NCBI GenBank assembly: GCA_020632475.1
Contig: JACKFM010000004.1
Location: 16,417 to 80,416, forward strand
Direction: 5' to 3'
Source: Candidatus Omnitrophota bacterium
GTDB lineage: Bacteria; Omnitrophota; Omnitrophia; Omnitrophales; Aquincolibacteriaceae
DNA: 64,000 nucleotides
Positions 53,658-60,614 of this stretch are shown here, one piece after another. Both the position numbers and the translations under genes were made by a program. The notes below the pieces were generated by a model. The model made no database searches. It was not told the origin of the DNA and worked only from the letters and a program-made list of their open reading frames with translations. Position 1 is the stretch's first letter; each line of letters starts with the position of its first letter.

Positions 53658-53928
53658 AGCAAAAGCAAGTCACATTCTCGTTAAAGATGAAAAAGCCTGT
53701 CTGGATCTTAAGGCTCAAATCGAACAGGGCGCCGATTTTGCGGCGCTTGCGGCAAAACATTCACTGTGCCCTTCGGGCCGAGACGGAGGGGCTTTGGGTG
53801 AATTTTCTCAAGGACAAATGGTTCCCGAATTTGACCAAGTGGTTTTTACCCAGGAAGTCGGCAAAACACACGGCCCGGTCAAAACACAGTTTGGTTATCA
53901 TCTGGTCTATATCGAAAGCCGCTCATAA
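53650..53928 (+). CDS. ppiC: Stand-alone parvulin-type peptidyl-prolyl isomerase
   Basis: The 92-residue protein is a single parvulin domain, the size of E. coli PpiC. It has KASHILVKDEKACLDLKA, FAALAAKHSLCPSGRDGG, GQMVPEFDQVVF, and TQFGYHLVYI. It has no signal peptide, so it is cytosolic. It lies within the sulfur operon, beginning inside the reductase gene, though its role there is unclear. Confidence 0.93.
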   Translation: MAKAKASHILVKDEKACLDLKAQIEQGADFAALAAKHSLCPSGRDGGALGEFSQGQMVPEFDQVVFTQEVGKTHGPVKTQFGYHLVYIESRS

Positions 53929-53940
53929 ATTCAGCCGCGC

Positions 53941-54204
53941 ATGGAAGAACCCTTTGATCAAGAACTTCAGTTTCCGCTGGTTTGCAATTATAGAATTATT
54001 GCCGAAGATTTATCGGGAATTGATTTTGTGATTGAAACCGTGTTAATGGAAATGGGCATTCGCGTTCCGGTTCAAAAAGGAAACCAATCTTCACAGGGCC
54101 GGTACCTGACTTTCCACGCGGATATTGAAGTCGATTCAAAAGAGATGATGACACGAATTGATGGCGAATTAAGAGCCATTAATGGTGTCAAAATGGTGCT
54201 TTAG
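53941..54204 (+). CDS. DUF493 (YbeD-like) protein
   Basis: The 87-residue product has the layout of the YbeD/DUF493 family. It has FPLVCNYRIIAEDL near the N-terminus, a SSQGRYLTFHADIEV strand, and a C-terminal ELRAINGVKMVL that matches the family's V-MVL end. The fold is ferredoxin-like and its function is poorly defined. It lies 12 nt after ppiC and 2 nt before the next gene. Confidence 0.75.
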   Translation: MEEPFDQELQFPLVCNYRIIAEDLSGIDFVIETVLMEMGIRVPVQKGNQSSQGRYLTFHADIEVDSKEMMTRIDGELRAINGVKMVL

Positions 54205-54206
54205 CC

Positions 54207-54527
54207 ATGAAAAAGTGTCCTTATTGTGCCGAAGAAATTCAGGAAGAAGCGGTTAAATGCCGGTGGTGCGGAGAGTATCTCACCAAGCCTGAGTCCAAAC
54301 CCGCCGCGGCCTGGTATTTTAAAACTTCGATTGTCGTTGTCGCTTTTTTGTGTGTGGGACCTTTGGCCTTACCTCTTCTGTGGTGGAATCCGCGTTTTTC
54401 CAGAAAAGCCAAGATTCTCTGGACAGTGATCGTAGCGGTGGTCAGTTATTTTCTGACTGTGGCCAGCGTGGAATCGTATAAAAACCTCAAAGAGTACTAC
54501 GAGCTGATTTTTCAAAGCCTGCAATAA
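54207..54527 (+). CDS. Zinc-ribbon membrane protein
   Basis: The 106-residue protein has a zinc ribbon (Cys4, Cys7, Cys18, Cys21) at the N-terminus and two membrane segments (about residues 38-58 and 69-87). The ribbon should face the cytosol. It is the last gene of the sulfur-associated unit and ends just before a strong terminator. Function unknown. Confidence 0.8.
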   Translation: MKKCPYCAEEIQEEAVKCRWCGEYLTKPESKPAAAWYFKTSIVVVAFLCVGPLALPLLWWNPRFSRKAKILWTVIVAVVSYFLTVASVESYKNLKEYYELIFQSLQ

Positions 54528-54532
54528 AAAAT

Positions 54533-54572
54533 AAAAATGCCAGGTTCCTTTTATGGGTACCTGGCATTTTTT
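54533..54572 (+). terminator. Intrinsic terminator closing the sulfur operon
   Basis: AAAAATGCCAGGT (54533-54545) and ACCTGGCATTTTTT (54559-54572) form a stem of about 13 bp with a GC core and a terminal T-run, starting 5 nt after the stop codon. The A-run on the left arm would also allow it to work on the reverse strand. Confidence 0.93.
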
Positions 54573-54586
54573 GTGCAGATTTTTGA

Positions 54587-54826
54587 CTCTTACAAAAGAA
54601 ACCTCAGTTTTGTAAGAGGCCCTTGCAAAAAGTTTGTGTCTGTTTTTTTGTGACTCAGTCTATACTCTTACAAAAAAAGACACTGTTTTGTAAGAGTAAG
54701 AGCTTCTAACAAAAGACTTGGGTCGGTTTTTTTTGTGACTCAGTCTATACTCTTACAAAAAAAGGCACTGTTTTGTAAGAGTAAGAGCTTCTAACAAAAG
54801 ACTTGGGTCGGTTTTGTAAGAAGCTC
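54587..54826. repeat. Tandem hairpin repeat array (84/85-bp units)
   Basis: Two direct repeats, 54643-54726 and 54727-54811, are nearly identical (one extra T and one A/G change). Each holds a hairpin CTCTTACAAAA / TTTTGTAAGAG (54665-54675/54686-54696 and 54750-54760/54771-54781). A third copy of the same 11-bp stem precedes them at 54587-54618. A fourth, GAGCTTCTAACAAAA with TTTTGTAAGAAGCTC, spans 54785-54826 and touches the stop codon of the reverse-strand peptide gene. The array fills a convergent gap after a terminator. It may be a stack of terminators, an sRNA source or a repeat family. Confidence 0.8.
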
Positions 54827-54990
54827 TATACTTCAGGTGAGGATGTCGTCGATTCGGAGCTATCGCCGGATCCGCCGCTGCCGCCGCCCATACAGCCCGA
54901 GCCCCCGCATCCGCAGGCGTAAAGCGTTTGTCCGGCAAAAGCCACACAGGCCAGAATCAGCATTACCCAAATCAATTTTTTTTTCTTCAT
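54826..54990 (-). CDS. Small secreted Cys/Gly-rich peptide (54 aa)
   Basis: A complete reverse-strand ORF runs from ATG 54990 to TAG 54826, with AGGAGGAG just upstream of the start. The peptide has a Lys-rich start and hydrophobic core (MKKKKLIWVMLILACVAFAG), a cleavage-like TLYA, and then a mature part CGCGGSGCMGGGSGGSG followed by a Ser/Thr/Glu tail. The LYAC junction could be a signal-peptidase I site or an unusual lipobox. Three closely spaced cysteines in a Gly context might bind metal or form a thioether or disulfide product. No known family was recognised. Confidence 0.75.
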   Translation of the reverse strand: MKKKKLIWVMLILACVAFAGQTLYACGCGGSGCMGGGSGGSGDSSESTTSSPEV

Positions 54991-55000
54991 AAAACTCCTC

Positions 55001-55165
55001 CTAAATGAGCACAGTACTTACGGAGCCCGAAGGGCGACGGCAAGTACCCCGTGCGAATTTATCCCAGGAGGACTGCGACCTAGCAGTCCGGATGGGATTA
55101 CCATCTAAATGAGCACAGTACTTACGGAGCCCGAAGGGCGACGGCAAGTACCCCGTGCGAATTTA
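55001..55165. repeat. Direct 61-bp repeats with strong hairpins
   Basis: Copies at 55001-55061 and 55105-55165 are identical (104-bp period). Each folds by GCAC/GTGC, GTACTT/AAGTAC and GCCC(gaa)GGGC into a long stem. Between them, 55061-55098 is another hairpin, ATCCC...GGACTGC gaccta GCAGTCC...GGGAT. The block lies just upstream of the small peptide's ribosome-binding site on the reverse strand. Perfect conservation of the copies suggests recent duplication. Confidence 0.8.
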
Positions 55166-55167
55166 CT

Positions 55168-55225
55168 CCCGACCTTTTTGGTCGGGAATGAATAACCTCG
55201 GCTTAGGTAGCCGAGTGTTATTTTT
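55168..55225 (+). terminator. Two adjacent hairpins; the second is a likely terminator
   Basis: CCCGACC ttttt GGTCGGG (55168-55186) is followed by AATAACCTCGGCT / AGCCGAGTGTTATT, a stem of about 13 bp with one bulge (55191-55219), and then a TTTTT run. The second hairpin has the shape of an intrinsic terminator. No gene is clearly being terminated, since the region upstream on this strand holds only repeats. Confidence 0.6.
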
Positions 55226-55244
55226 ATCCCAGGAGGCTGCGGCC

Positions 55245-55290
55245 AAGTGCTCCGTTAATGCCGTATTTTGGCATTGTTACGGACACTTGT
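55245..55290. repeat. REP-like palindrome, copy 1
   Basis: AAGTGCTCCGTTAATGCC and GGCATTGTTACGGACACTTG form an imperfect stem around gtatttt. It lies inside an 81-bp insertion that splits a copy of the nearby ATCCC/GGGAT hairpin (left part 55225-55244, right part 55326-55350). A second copy of the palindrome lies 5.2 kb away at 60483-60527, with about 85 percent identity. Confidence 0.75.
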
Positions 55291-55386
55291 GCTGTCTACC
55301 GATAAAAATCAAATATCAGACAGTACTAGCAGTCCGGATGGGATTACCATAAGTGCACTTTATAAGTATTACCCAAGAAAAGCGTT

Positions 55387-55415
55387 TTGACAATACATCC
55401 CTTGCCGGATAAGAC
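55387..55415 (+). promoter_or_regulatory. Possible promoter for the ROK-ppx-ppk unit
   Basis: TTGACA (55387-55392), a 17-nt spacer and TAAGAC (55410-55415) lie 164 nt before the ROK gene. The stretch 55416-55578 holds nothing else recognisable apart from a TTTTTTTT run near 55505. Confidence 0.5.
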
Positions 55416-55578
55416 TTTTCGAGCCACTATCTCTCTGCGGACGTTTGTTGTATGATAGAGAAGTTTTGGGGCGGTTTTAAGGACTGAATTTACCCAAAAT
55501 TTACTTTTTTTTAAAACCCTGATTTCATCACCGCATTAAACTTCAAATCTGCTTAAAGGCCACCAAGGGAGAGGGTAC

Positions 55579-56607
55579 ATGCTGAAGAAGAGAGCGTCCT
55601 ACTTGATCGGAATGGATATTGGCGGAACCAAGATTCTGACCGGCGTATTCGACCGTAATTTTAAAAAATGTCTGGCCAGAGAAAAGACAGCCGTTGATGC
55701 AAATAAGGGACGTGCGTTTTTTCTGAAATCTCTGCGTGAGAACATCGAAAGTGTTTTGGATGAAGCCGACGTTAAAATGAGCCGTGTTGCTGCTATTGGG
55801 GCAGGATGTCCGGGAATGATTCAAAACCCCGGAGGCATTGTCCGGCTTTCACCGAACATTGCTTTTTTAAGGAACTTTGAACTCGGCAATTGGATGAGCC
55901 GTGCATTTAAGGTTCCTGTGACGCTGGAAAACGACGTGAATGCCGGAGCTTACGGAGAGCAGCAGTTTGGTGCGGCCAAAGGTTTTCAAAACGTCATTAA
56001 TATTTTTCTCGGGACCGGAGTCGGGGGCGGGTTGATTCTGGACGGGAAACTTTACCGGGGGATGAGCGGAGCTGCCGGTGAAATCGGACATATGTTTTTA
56101 AATCTTCCGGCTTTTTGCGACGGCAATAACCGGCTGAGCACTTTTGAGTCCTATGTCGGACGGCATGCAATTTCAACCGAGGCTGCGGAGCTGATCCTTA
56201 AACAGAAAGCGCCGTTTCTATTGAAAAAAAGCGGCTCAGATGTCCGAAGAATTAAAAGCAAGGCTTTGGCCGCTGCCATTATCCGGGGCGATACCGAGGT
56301 CCGTAATATGATGATCCGTAAGGCACGCATTCTGGGCATTGCGATGGCCAACGCGGTCAATCTTTTAAATCCCGAAAGAATTGTCCTCGGCGGCGGAGTG
56401 ATTGAGGCGATGGGGGGGCTGATCTTATCGGAGGCCACACGTACGATGCGGCTTTATGCCCTGCCGCCTATGGTTAAAGGGGTTTCGGTTGCCAGCGCCA
56501 AACTGGGAGATGATGCGATTATTTATGGCGGCGCGAAGCTGGCCCTGGATTTTTTACTCACCCCTAAAATTCGTAAAGGAAGCAGATATGGCTCAAAGCG
56601 TGGATAA
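55579..56607 (+). CDS. ROK-family sugar kinase
   Basis: The 342-residue product has the ASKHA phosphate-binding DIGGTK (residues 13-18), a second phosphate motif LGTGVGGG, and the ROK EIGH (168-171). It also has the C-terminal NPERIVLGGGV. The usual ROK zinc cluster (CXCGXXGC) after EIGH is missing; only one Cys is near. It overlaps the ppx start by 20 nt. ROK kinases include ATP glucokinases, other hexose or amino-sugar kinases and polyphosphate glucokinases. The company of ppx and ppk makes the last option worth testing, but the donor is not readable from sequence. Confidence 0.88.
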   Translation: MLKKRASYLIGMDIGGTKILTGVFDRNFKKCLAREKTAVDANKGRAFFLKSLRENIESVLDEADVKMSRVAAIGAGCPGMIQNPGGIVRLSPNIAFLRNFELGNWMSRAFKVPVTLENDVNAGAYGEQQFGAAKGFQNVINIFLGTGVGGGLILDGKLYRGMSGAAGEIGHMFLNLPAFCDGNNRLSTFESYVGRHAISTEAAELILKQKAPFLLKKSGSDVRRIKSKALAAAIIRGDTEVRNMMIRKARILGIAMANAVNLLNPERIVLGGGVIEAMGGLILSEATRTMRLYALPPMVKGVSVASAKLGDDAIIYGGAKLALDFLLTPKIRKGSRYGSKRG

Positions 56608-58141
56608 CAAGAATACCGTTGCCGTCATTGACGTCGGTACCAGTGCCATCCGTATGGTGGTCGCCGAAATCGGCAGTAAGGGGGAGATCCGTTTTCTGGA
56701 AAATCTGCAGAAGGCGGTTCATTTCGGTAAAGATGTTTTTGTCACTAAGAGAATCAGTAGCGCCGCCATGCGTGAGGCAATCGAGATTTTAAAAAATTAC
56801 AAAAAACATATCCAGACTTATGGGGTTTCAAGAATTCAGGCCGTGGCCACCAGTGCTGTGCGCGAGGCGACCAACCGTGAGAATTTTATCGATCAGGTCT
56901 ATGTGCGAACCGGCATTGATGTTGAGCTTCTCGAAGGCGCCGAAGAAAACCGTCTTGATTTGATTGCCGTGGAACAGTCGCTTAAAGACGGCATCGATCT
57001 TTCGACCCAAAACTGTCTGATTGTCGAAGTCGGATCGGGCAGCACGGAGCTCATGGTTTTAAATCAGGGGCAGGTTGAGGTGACGCGTAATATTGCTTTC
57101 GGTTCCATGCGCTTACCGGAAAATCTGGATTACAGTAAGGTTGACCGTGCGGTGCTTAAACGTATTCTGAGACGGCATGTCAACGAGATCGTAGCCTATT
57201 CGGACAAGGAGTATAACTTTTCGAAACTGGATACATTCATCGCTTTGGGCGGGGACATGCGCCGTGTGGCCCGGAGACTTCATGAGCAGACCCAGGCGAG
57301 TTATGTCGTGCTTGAACGCAAAGCCTTTGATAAAGTCATCAGCGATGTCGGTAAAATGACCCCGGAAGAAATCGTGAACGAATATGATCTCACCTATCCT
57401 TCCGCCGAAACTTTTTATCCCGCCCTTCTAATCTATTCCTATTTTTTTGCCAGTGTGAAAACCGAAACGATTGTTGTGCCGATGGTGAGTATGCGTGACG
57501 GATTGATTTATGAATTGTCGCAAATGTTTTCCGGTTACAAGCGCACCGATGTGGCTAAACAGGTTCTGAATTCGGCCCGGCATTTGGCGGAAAGATACGG
57601 TTATGACAAAGCGCATTGTTCCTGTATTGCCTCGCTGGCGATTAAGCTTTTTGACGCGCTGACTGTGGATCACGGCATGGGTTCGCGTGAACGGATGCTT
57701 CTGGAAGTTTCGGCCGTCCTGCATGGTATCGGGGCCTATATTTCCCAGTCGGGATATCATAAGCACTCCGCTTATCTTGTCAGTGCCTCCGAAATTTTCG
57801 GACTCCGAAAAGAAGGTAAAGACATTGTGGCGAATGTGGTTCGCTATCACCGCCGTTCGGGTCCAAAACCCACTCATGTCAATTATATGTCACTGCCCAA
57901 AGCGGCCCGTGCAACGGTTTCAAAGCTGTCGGCCATTTTGCGTGTGGCATGCGCACTGGATGAGGGCTCGCAGCAGAGAATTAAAAATTTTGATCTGAGT
58001 TTCGAAGATGACTCTTATGTGATTACCGTGCCTGCTGAAGCAGGCGATATTAGTATCGAGCGAGATGCTCTGCGTGACCGGGGCCGGATGTTCGCCGATG
58101 TTTTTGGCGCGTCGATTCAATTGAAAGCGCGCAAGGAATAA
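56588..58141 (+). CDS. ppx: Ppx/GppA-family exopolyphosphatase
   Basis: Ppx/GppA enzymes remove phosphate from polyphosphate or pppGpp. The frame is open from 56456, but the ATG at 56588 follows AAAGGAAG and starts the conserved fold (VAVIDVGTSAIRMVVAEI). The 517-residue protein has VEVGSGSTELMVL, then a C-terminal HD-like domain (around HGIGAYISQSGYHKHSAYL). Which substrate dominates is not clear, but linkage to ppk1 favours polyphosphate. It overlaps the ROK gene by 20 nt and ends 5 nt before ppk1. Confidence 0.93.
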   Translation: MAQSVDNKNTVAVIDVGTSAIRMVVAEIGSKGEIRFLENLQKAVHFGKDVFVTKRISSAAMREAIEILKNYKKHIQTYGVSRIQAVATSAVREATNRENFIDQVYVRTGIDVELLEGAEENRLDLIAVEQSLKDGIDLSTQNCLIVEVGSGSTELMVLNQGQVEVTRNIAFGSMRLPENLDYSKVDRAVLKRILRRHVNEIVAYSDKEYNFSKLDTFIALGGDMRRVARRLHEQTQASYVVLERKAFDKVISDVGKMTPEEIVNEYDLTYPSAETFYPALLIYSYFFASVKTETIVVPMVSMRDGLIYELSQMFSGYKRTDVAKQVLNSARHLAERYGYDKAHCSCIASLAIKLFDALTVDHGMGSRERMLLEVSAVLHGIGAYISQSGYHKHSAYLVSASEIFGLRKEGKDIVANVVRYHRRSGPKPTHVNYMSLPKAARATVSKLSAILRVACALDEGSQQRIKNFDLSFEDDSYVITVPAEAGDISIERDALRDRGRMFADVFGASIQLKARKE

Positions 58142-58146
58142 AATCG

Positions 58147-60264
58147 ATGAGTGACCTGACGACTAAAAAATCGGATGAAACACGCTTTTTTGACCGTGAA
58201 CTTTCATGGATTCAGTTCAATGAGCGTGTTTTTAATGAGGCCGCGGATGAAACAAATCCGCTCCTGGAGCGTCTTAAATTTGCCGGAATCGTCAGTTCCA
58301 ATTTTGACGAATTTTTCATGGTCCGTATCGCGAGTCTGTCCGAAGAGTCGCCGATGGCCGCCGAGGCTTATTCGGCTGCCTTTGATTTGATGAAACGGCT
58401 GCATCAATATTGCGGTGAAACTCTGATGCCCGCGCTTAAAACAGCCGGAATTGAACGTGTTTATCCGCATTCCCTGAGCGCAAAACAGCGTGAATATCTC
58501 GACCGTTTTTATACCCATGAAATTCTGCCTTTGCTCACTCCGGTTGCCGTGCGCGCCGAAACCGGTATGCCCGCGCTGGTCAACTTAAGCCTTTATCAGC
58601 TGGTTCAGCTTGTCAAAGAAAATGAACCGCAGAATAAACACTATGCCGTCATTGAAATTCCGAAAGTTCATCCGCGGTGCATTTCTCTGCCTTCAGAAAC
58701 GGCAGGTATGGCTTATATTCTGATCGAAGATATTCTCGGGCTTTATGTCAAAGATTTGTTTCAGGGCTATGCGGTCACCGCTAAAGCCCTTTTAAGGATG
58801 ACGCGTGCTGCCGACCTTTCGCTGAATGAAGAGCGCGACGAAGACTTCTCTAAAGTCATGACGGAGATGCTCAGAATGCGGCGCAAAAGCGCGGTCGTGC
58901 GGCTTGAACTTTCCGGGCCTGTTGACGTGACCGATTTTTTTATGCCCCTGACCGAAGTTGCGCCGGAAAAAATTTTTCGCTGCGACGATTGGCTGGATCT
59001 TAAAAGTATTTCGCAGCTTGCCTTTCAATCCGGATTTGAAAATTTAAAGCGTCCCGTTTGGACGCCCCGCAGTCTGCAGGAATTTGACAACCCGGCAGAA
59101 ATCTGGACGGCTTTGCGCGAAAGAGACGTGCTGGCCCATCATCCTTATGATTCTTTCGACGCTTTCCTGAAATTTTTAAAAGCGGCCGTCAATGATCCTG
59201 AGGTGCTCGCAATTAAACAGACGCTTTACCGCATTGCGATTCCTTCGGCGGTGCTGGAACAGCTTGAAACTGCGGCCGAACGCGGTAAGCAGGTGACGGT
59301 GTTGGTGGAGCTGAAGGCACGTTTTGAGGAAAAACGAAATATTGAATGGGCAGAGCGGCTGATCAACGCAGGGGCGACCGTGCTCTATGGTGTGGCCGGT
59401 TATAAGACCCACGCCAAGGCCTGTTTAGTCATACGGCGTGAGGCCGAAGGCATACGGCGTTATCTGCATTTAAGTACTGGTAATTATAATGAAAATACCG
59501 CCCGGCTCTACACGGATTTAGCCCTTTTTACCTCCGATGATACGATGGGCGCCGAAGTGGCTTCCTTTTTTAACCTGGTTACGGGACTTTCCGAGCCCGT
59601 CGGTTTTTCAAAAATTGAAATCGCACCTTATGGATTAAAACGCAGGCTGCAGCGTTTGATTGTACGCGAGGCCATCCGCAGCCAGCGTGAGCGCAAAGGT
59701 CTGATTATTGCCAAAATGAATTCACTCGTGGACCGGGACATTATTGAAACGCTTTATCATGCCTCGCAGGCAGGCGTTAAGATTAAATTGAATGTCCGCG
59801 GGATCTGCTGTCTGAAACCGGGTGTGAAGGGGATGAGCGAAAATATTGAGGTCGTCAGTATTGTGGACCGCTTTCTTGAACACAGCCGTATTTTTTATTT
59901 TTATAATGAAGGGGAAGAAGACCTTTACCTGTCGAGCGCCGACTGGATGCCCAGAAATTTAATGCGCCGTCTGGAATTGATGTTTCCGGTCGAAGACTCT
60001 CGGTTGAAGCGGCAAATTATTCAGATTCTGGAAAACGGATTTAAAGACAATATCAAAGGTTCATGGCTGCAGCCGGACGGTACGTACCGCAAACTCTCCG
60101 AAGAAGAGCGCAAAAAGCCTTTTCGCCTTCAGGAATATTTGTGCGAGCAGACCCTGAGTCAGGAAAAGGATGAAAAACGCCGGCTGCCTAATGAGCTGAA
60201 ACCCCAGCGCCCTTCCAAAGAATTGCTTTCCTCGTCTGTGAAAGACGAGCCGGAACAAAAATAA
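58147..60264 (+). CDS. ppk1: Polyphosphate kinase 1
   Basis: Ppk1 makes polyphosphate from ATP. The 705-residue length is typical. The N-terminal RELSWIQFNERVF and LLERLKFAGIVSSNFDEFFM, the phosphorylated His422 in KTHAKACLVIRR, and the second His579 in EHSRIFYFYNEGEE are present. LSTGNYNENTARLYTDLALF is split over the phospholipase-D-like fold. It is the last gene of the ROK-ppx-ppk1 unit; a terminator-like hairpin follows 68 nt later. Confidence 0.97.
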   Translation: MSDLTTKKSDETRFFDRELSWIQFNERVFNEAADETNPLLERLKFAGIVSSNFDEFFMVRIASLSEESPMAAEAYSAAFDLMKRLHQYCGETLMPALKTAGIERVYPHSLSAKQREYLDRFYTHEILPLLTPVAVRAETGMPALVNLSLYQLVQLVKENEPQNKHYAVIEIPKVHPRCISLPSETAGMAYILIEDILGLYVKDLFQGYAVTAKALLRMTRAADLSLNEERDEDFSKVMTEMLRMRRKSAVVRLELSGPVDVTDFFMPLTEVAPEKIFRCDDWLDLKSISQLAFQSGFENLKRPVWTPRSLQEFDNPAEIWTALRERDVLAHHPYDSFDAFLKFLKAAVNDPEVLAIKQTLYRIAIPSAVLEQLETAAERGKQVTVLVELKARFEEKRNIEWAERLINAGATVLYGVAGYKTHAKACLVIRREAEGIRRYLHLSTGNYNENTARLYTDLALFTSDDTMGAEVASFFNLVTGLSEPVGFSKIEIAPYGLKRRLQRLIVREAIRSQRERKGLIIAKMNSLVDRDIIETLYHASQAGVKIKLNVRGICCLKPGVKGMSENIEVVSIVDRFLEHSRIFYFYNEGEEDLYLSSADWMPRNLMRRLELMFPVEDSRLKRQIIQILENGFKDNIKGSWLQPDGTYRKLSEEERKKPFRLQEYLCEQTLSQEKDEKRRLPNELKPQRPSKELLSSSVKDEPEQK

Positions 60265-60331
60265 TTTGTACCCGAGCTTGAACAAAAAAACGAAATCCCG
60301 GACGTCTTTAATCAAGGCTATATAACGACAT

Positions 60332-60355
60332 ACCGGATATTGCCGGTTCTTTTTT
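60332..60355 (+). terminator. Terminator-like hairpin after ppk1
   Basis: ACCGG (60332-60336) and CCGGT (60343-60347) form a short 5-bp stem around a 6-nt loop, followed by TCTTTTTT. The stem is small but the T-run is good. The rest of the 60265-60614 gap holds the REP-like palindrome and an ACCGCG/CGCGGT inverted repeat (about 60528-60560). Confidence 0.6.
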
Positions 60356-60482
60356 CTCCGGAAGAGATGGGCGTAATAAGATGTTTTTGAGGATATCGTT
60401 TGTTTGCTTGCGCCACAACGGTTATAATCAACCCGCATCACAGAAAGCTCAAATCATTCATTTCAACCGATATCACCACCCT

Positions 60483-60527
60483 AGTGTTTCGTCAATGCCG
60501 AATTCTGGCATTGTTACGAACACTTGT
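60483..60527. repeat. REP-like palindrome, copy 2
   Basis: AGTGTTTCGTCAATGCC and GGCATTGTTACGAACACTTGT form a stem around gaattct. It matches the copy at 55245-55290 at most positions; differences lie in the loop or compensate each other across the stem. It lies in the ppk1-radical-SAM gap. Confidence 0.75.
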
Positions 60528-60614
60528 ACCGCGAACCCGGCTTTTATGGTTGACGCGGTGTGAAGTTCGGAACCTAAGAGTAAAAGTTTAGAGAGGCCTG
60601 TCCTAAAGATCCTG

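Noticed and set aside
54587..54826. Possible CRISPR array
   Set aside because: Only two near-identical tandem units with no variable spacers and no cas genes.
54753..54947. 64-codon reverse ORF overlapping the small peptide gene
   Set aside because: It is another frame of the same region, has no ribosome-binding site or signal peptide and runs into the tandem repeats; the 54-residue frame is far better.
55001..55165. tRNA-like or riboswitch element
   Set aside because: The repeat folds well, but no cloverleaf, anticodon arm or known riboswitch core could be recognised, and it occurs in two identical copies.
55245..55290. Integron attC site
   Set aside because: The stem lacks the RYYYAAC/GTTRRRY core pair and no integrase or cassettes are seen.
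55155..55352. 65-codon forward ORF in the repeat region
   Set aside because: It runs through two hairpins, a terminator and the split repeat, has no ribosome-binding site and a composition unlike real genes.
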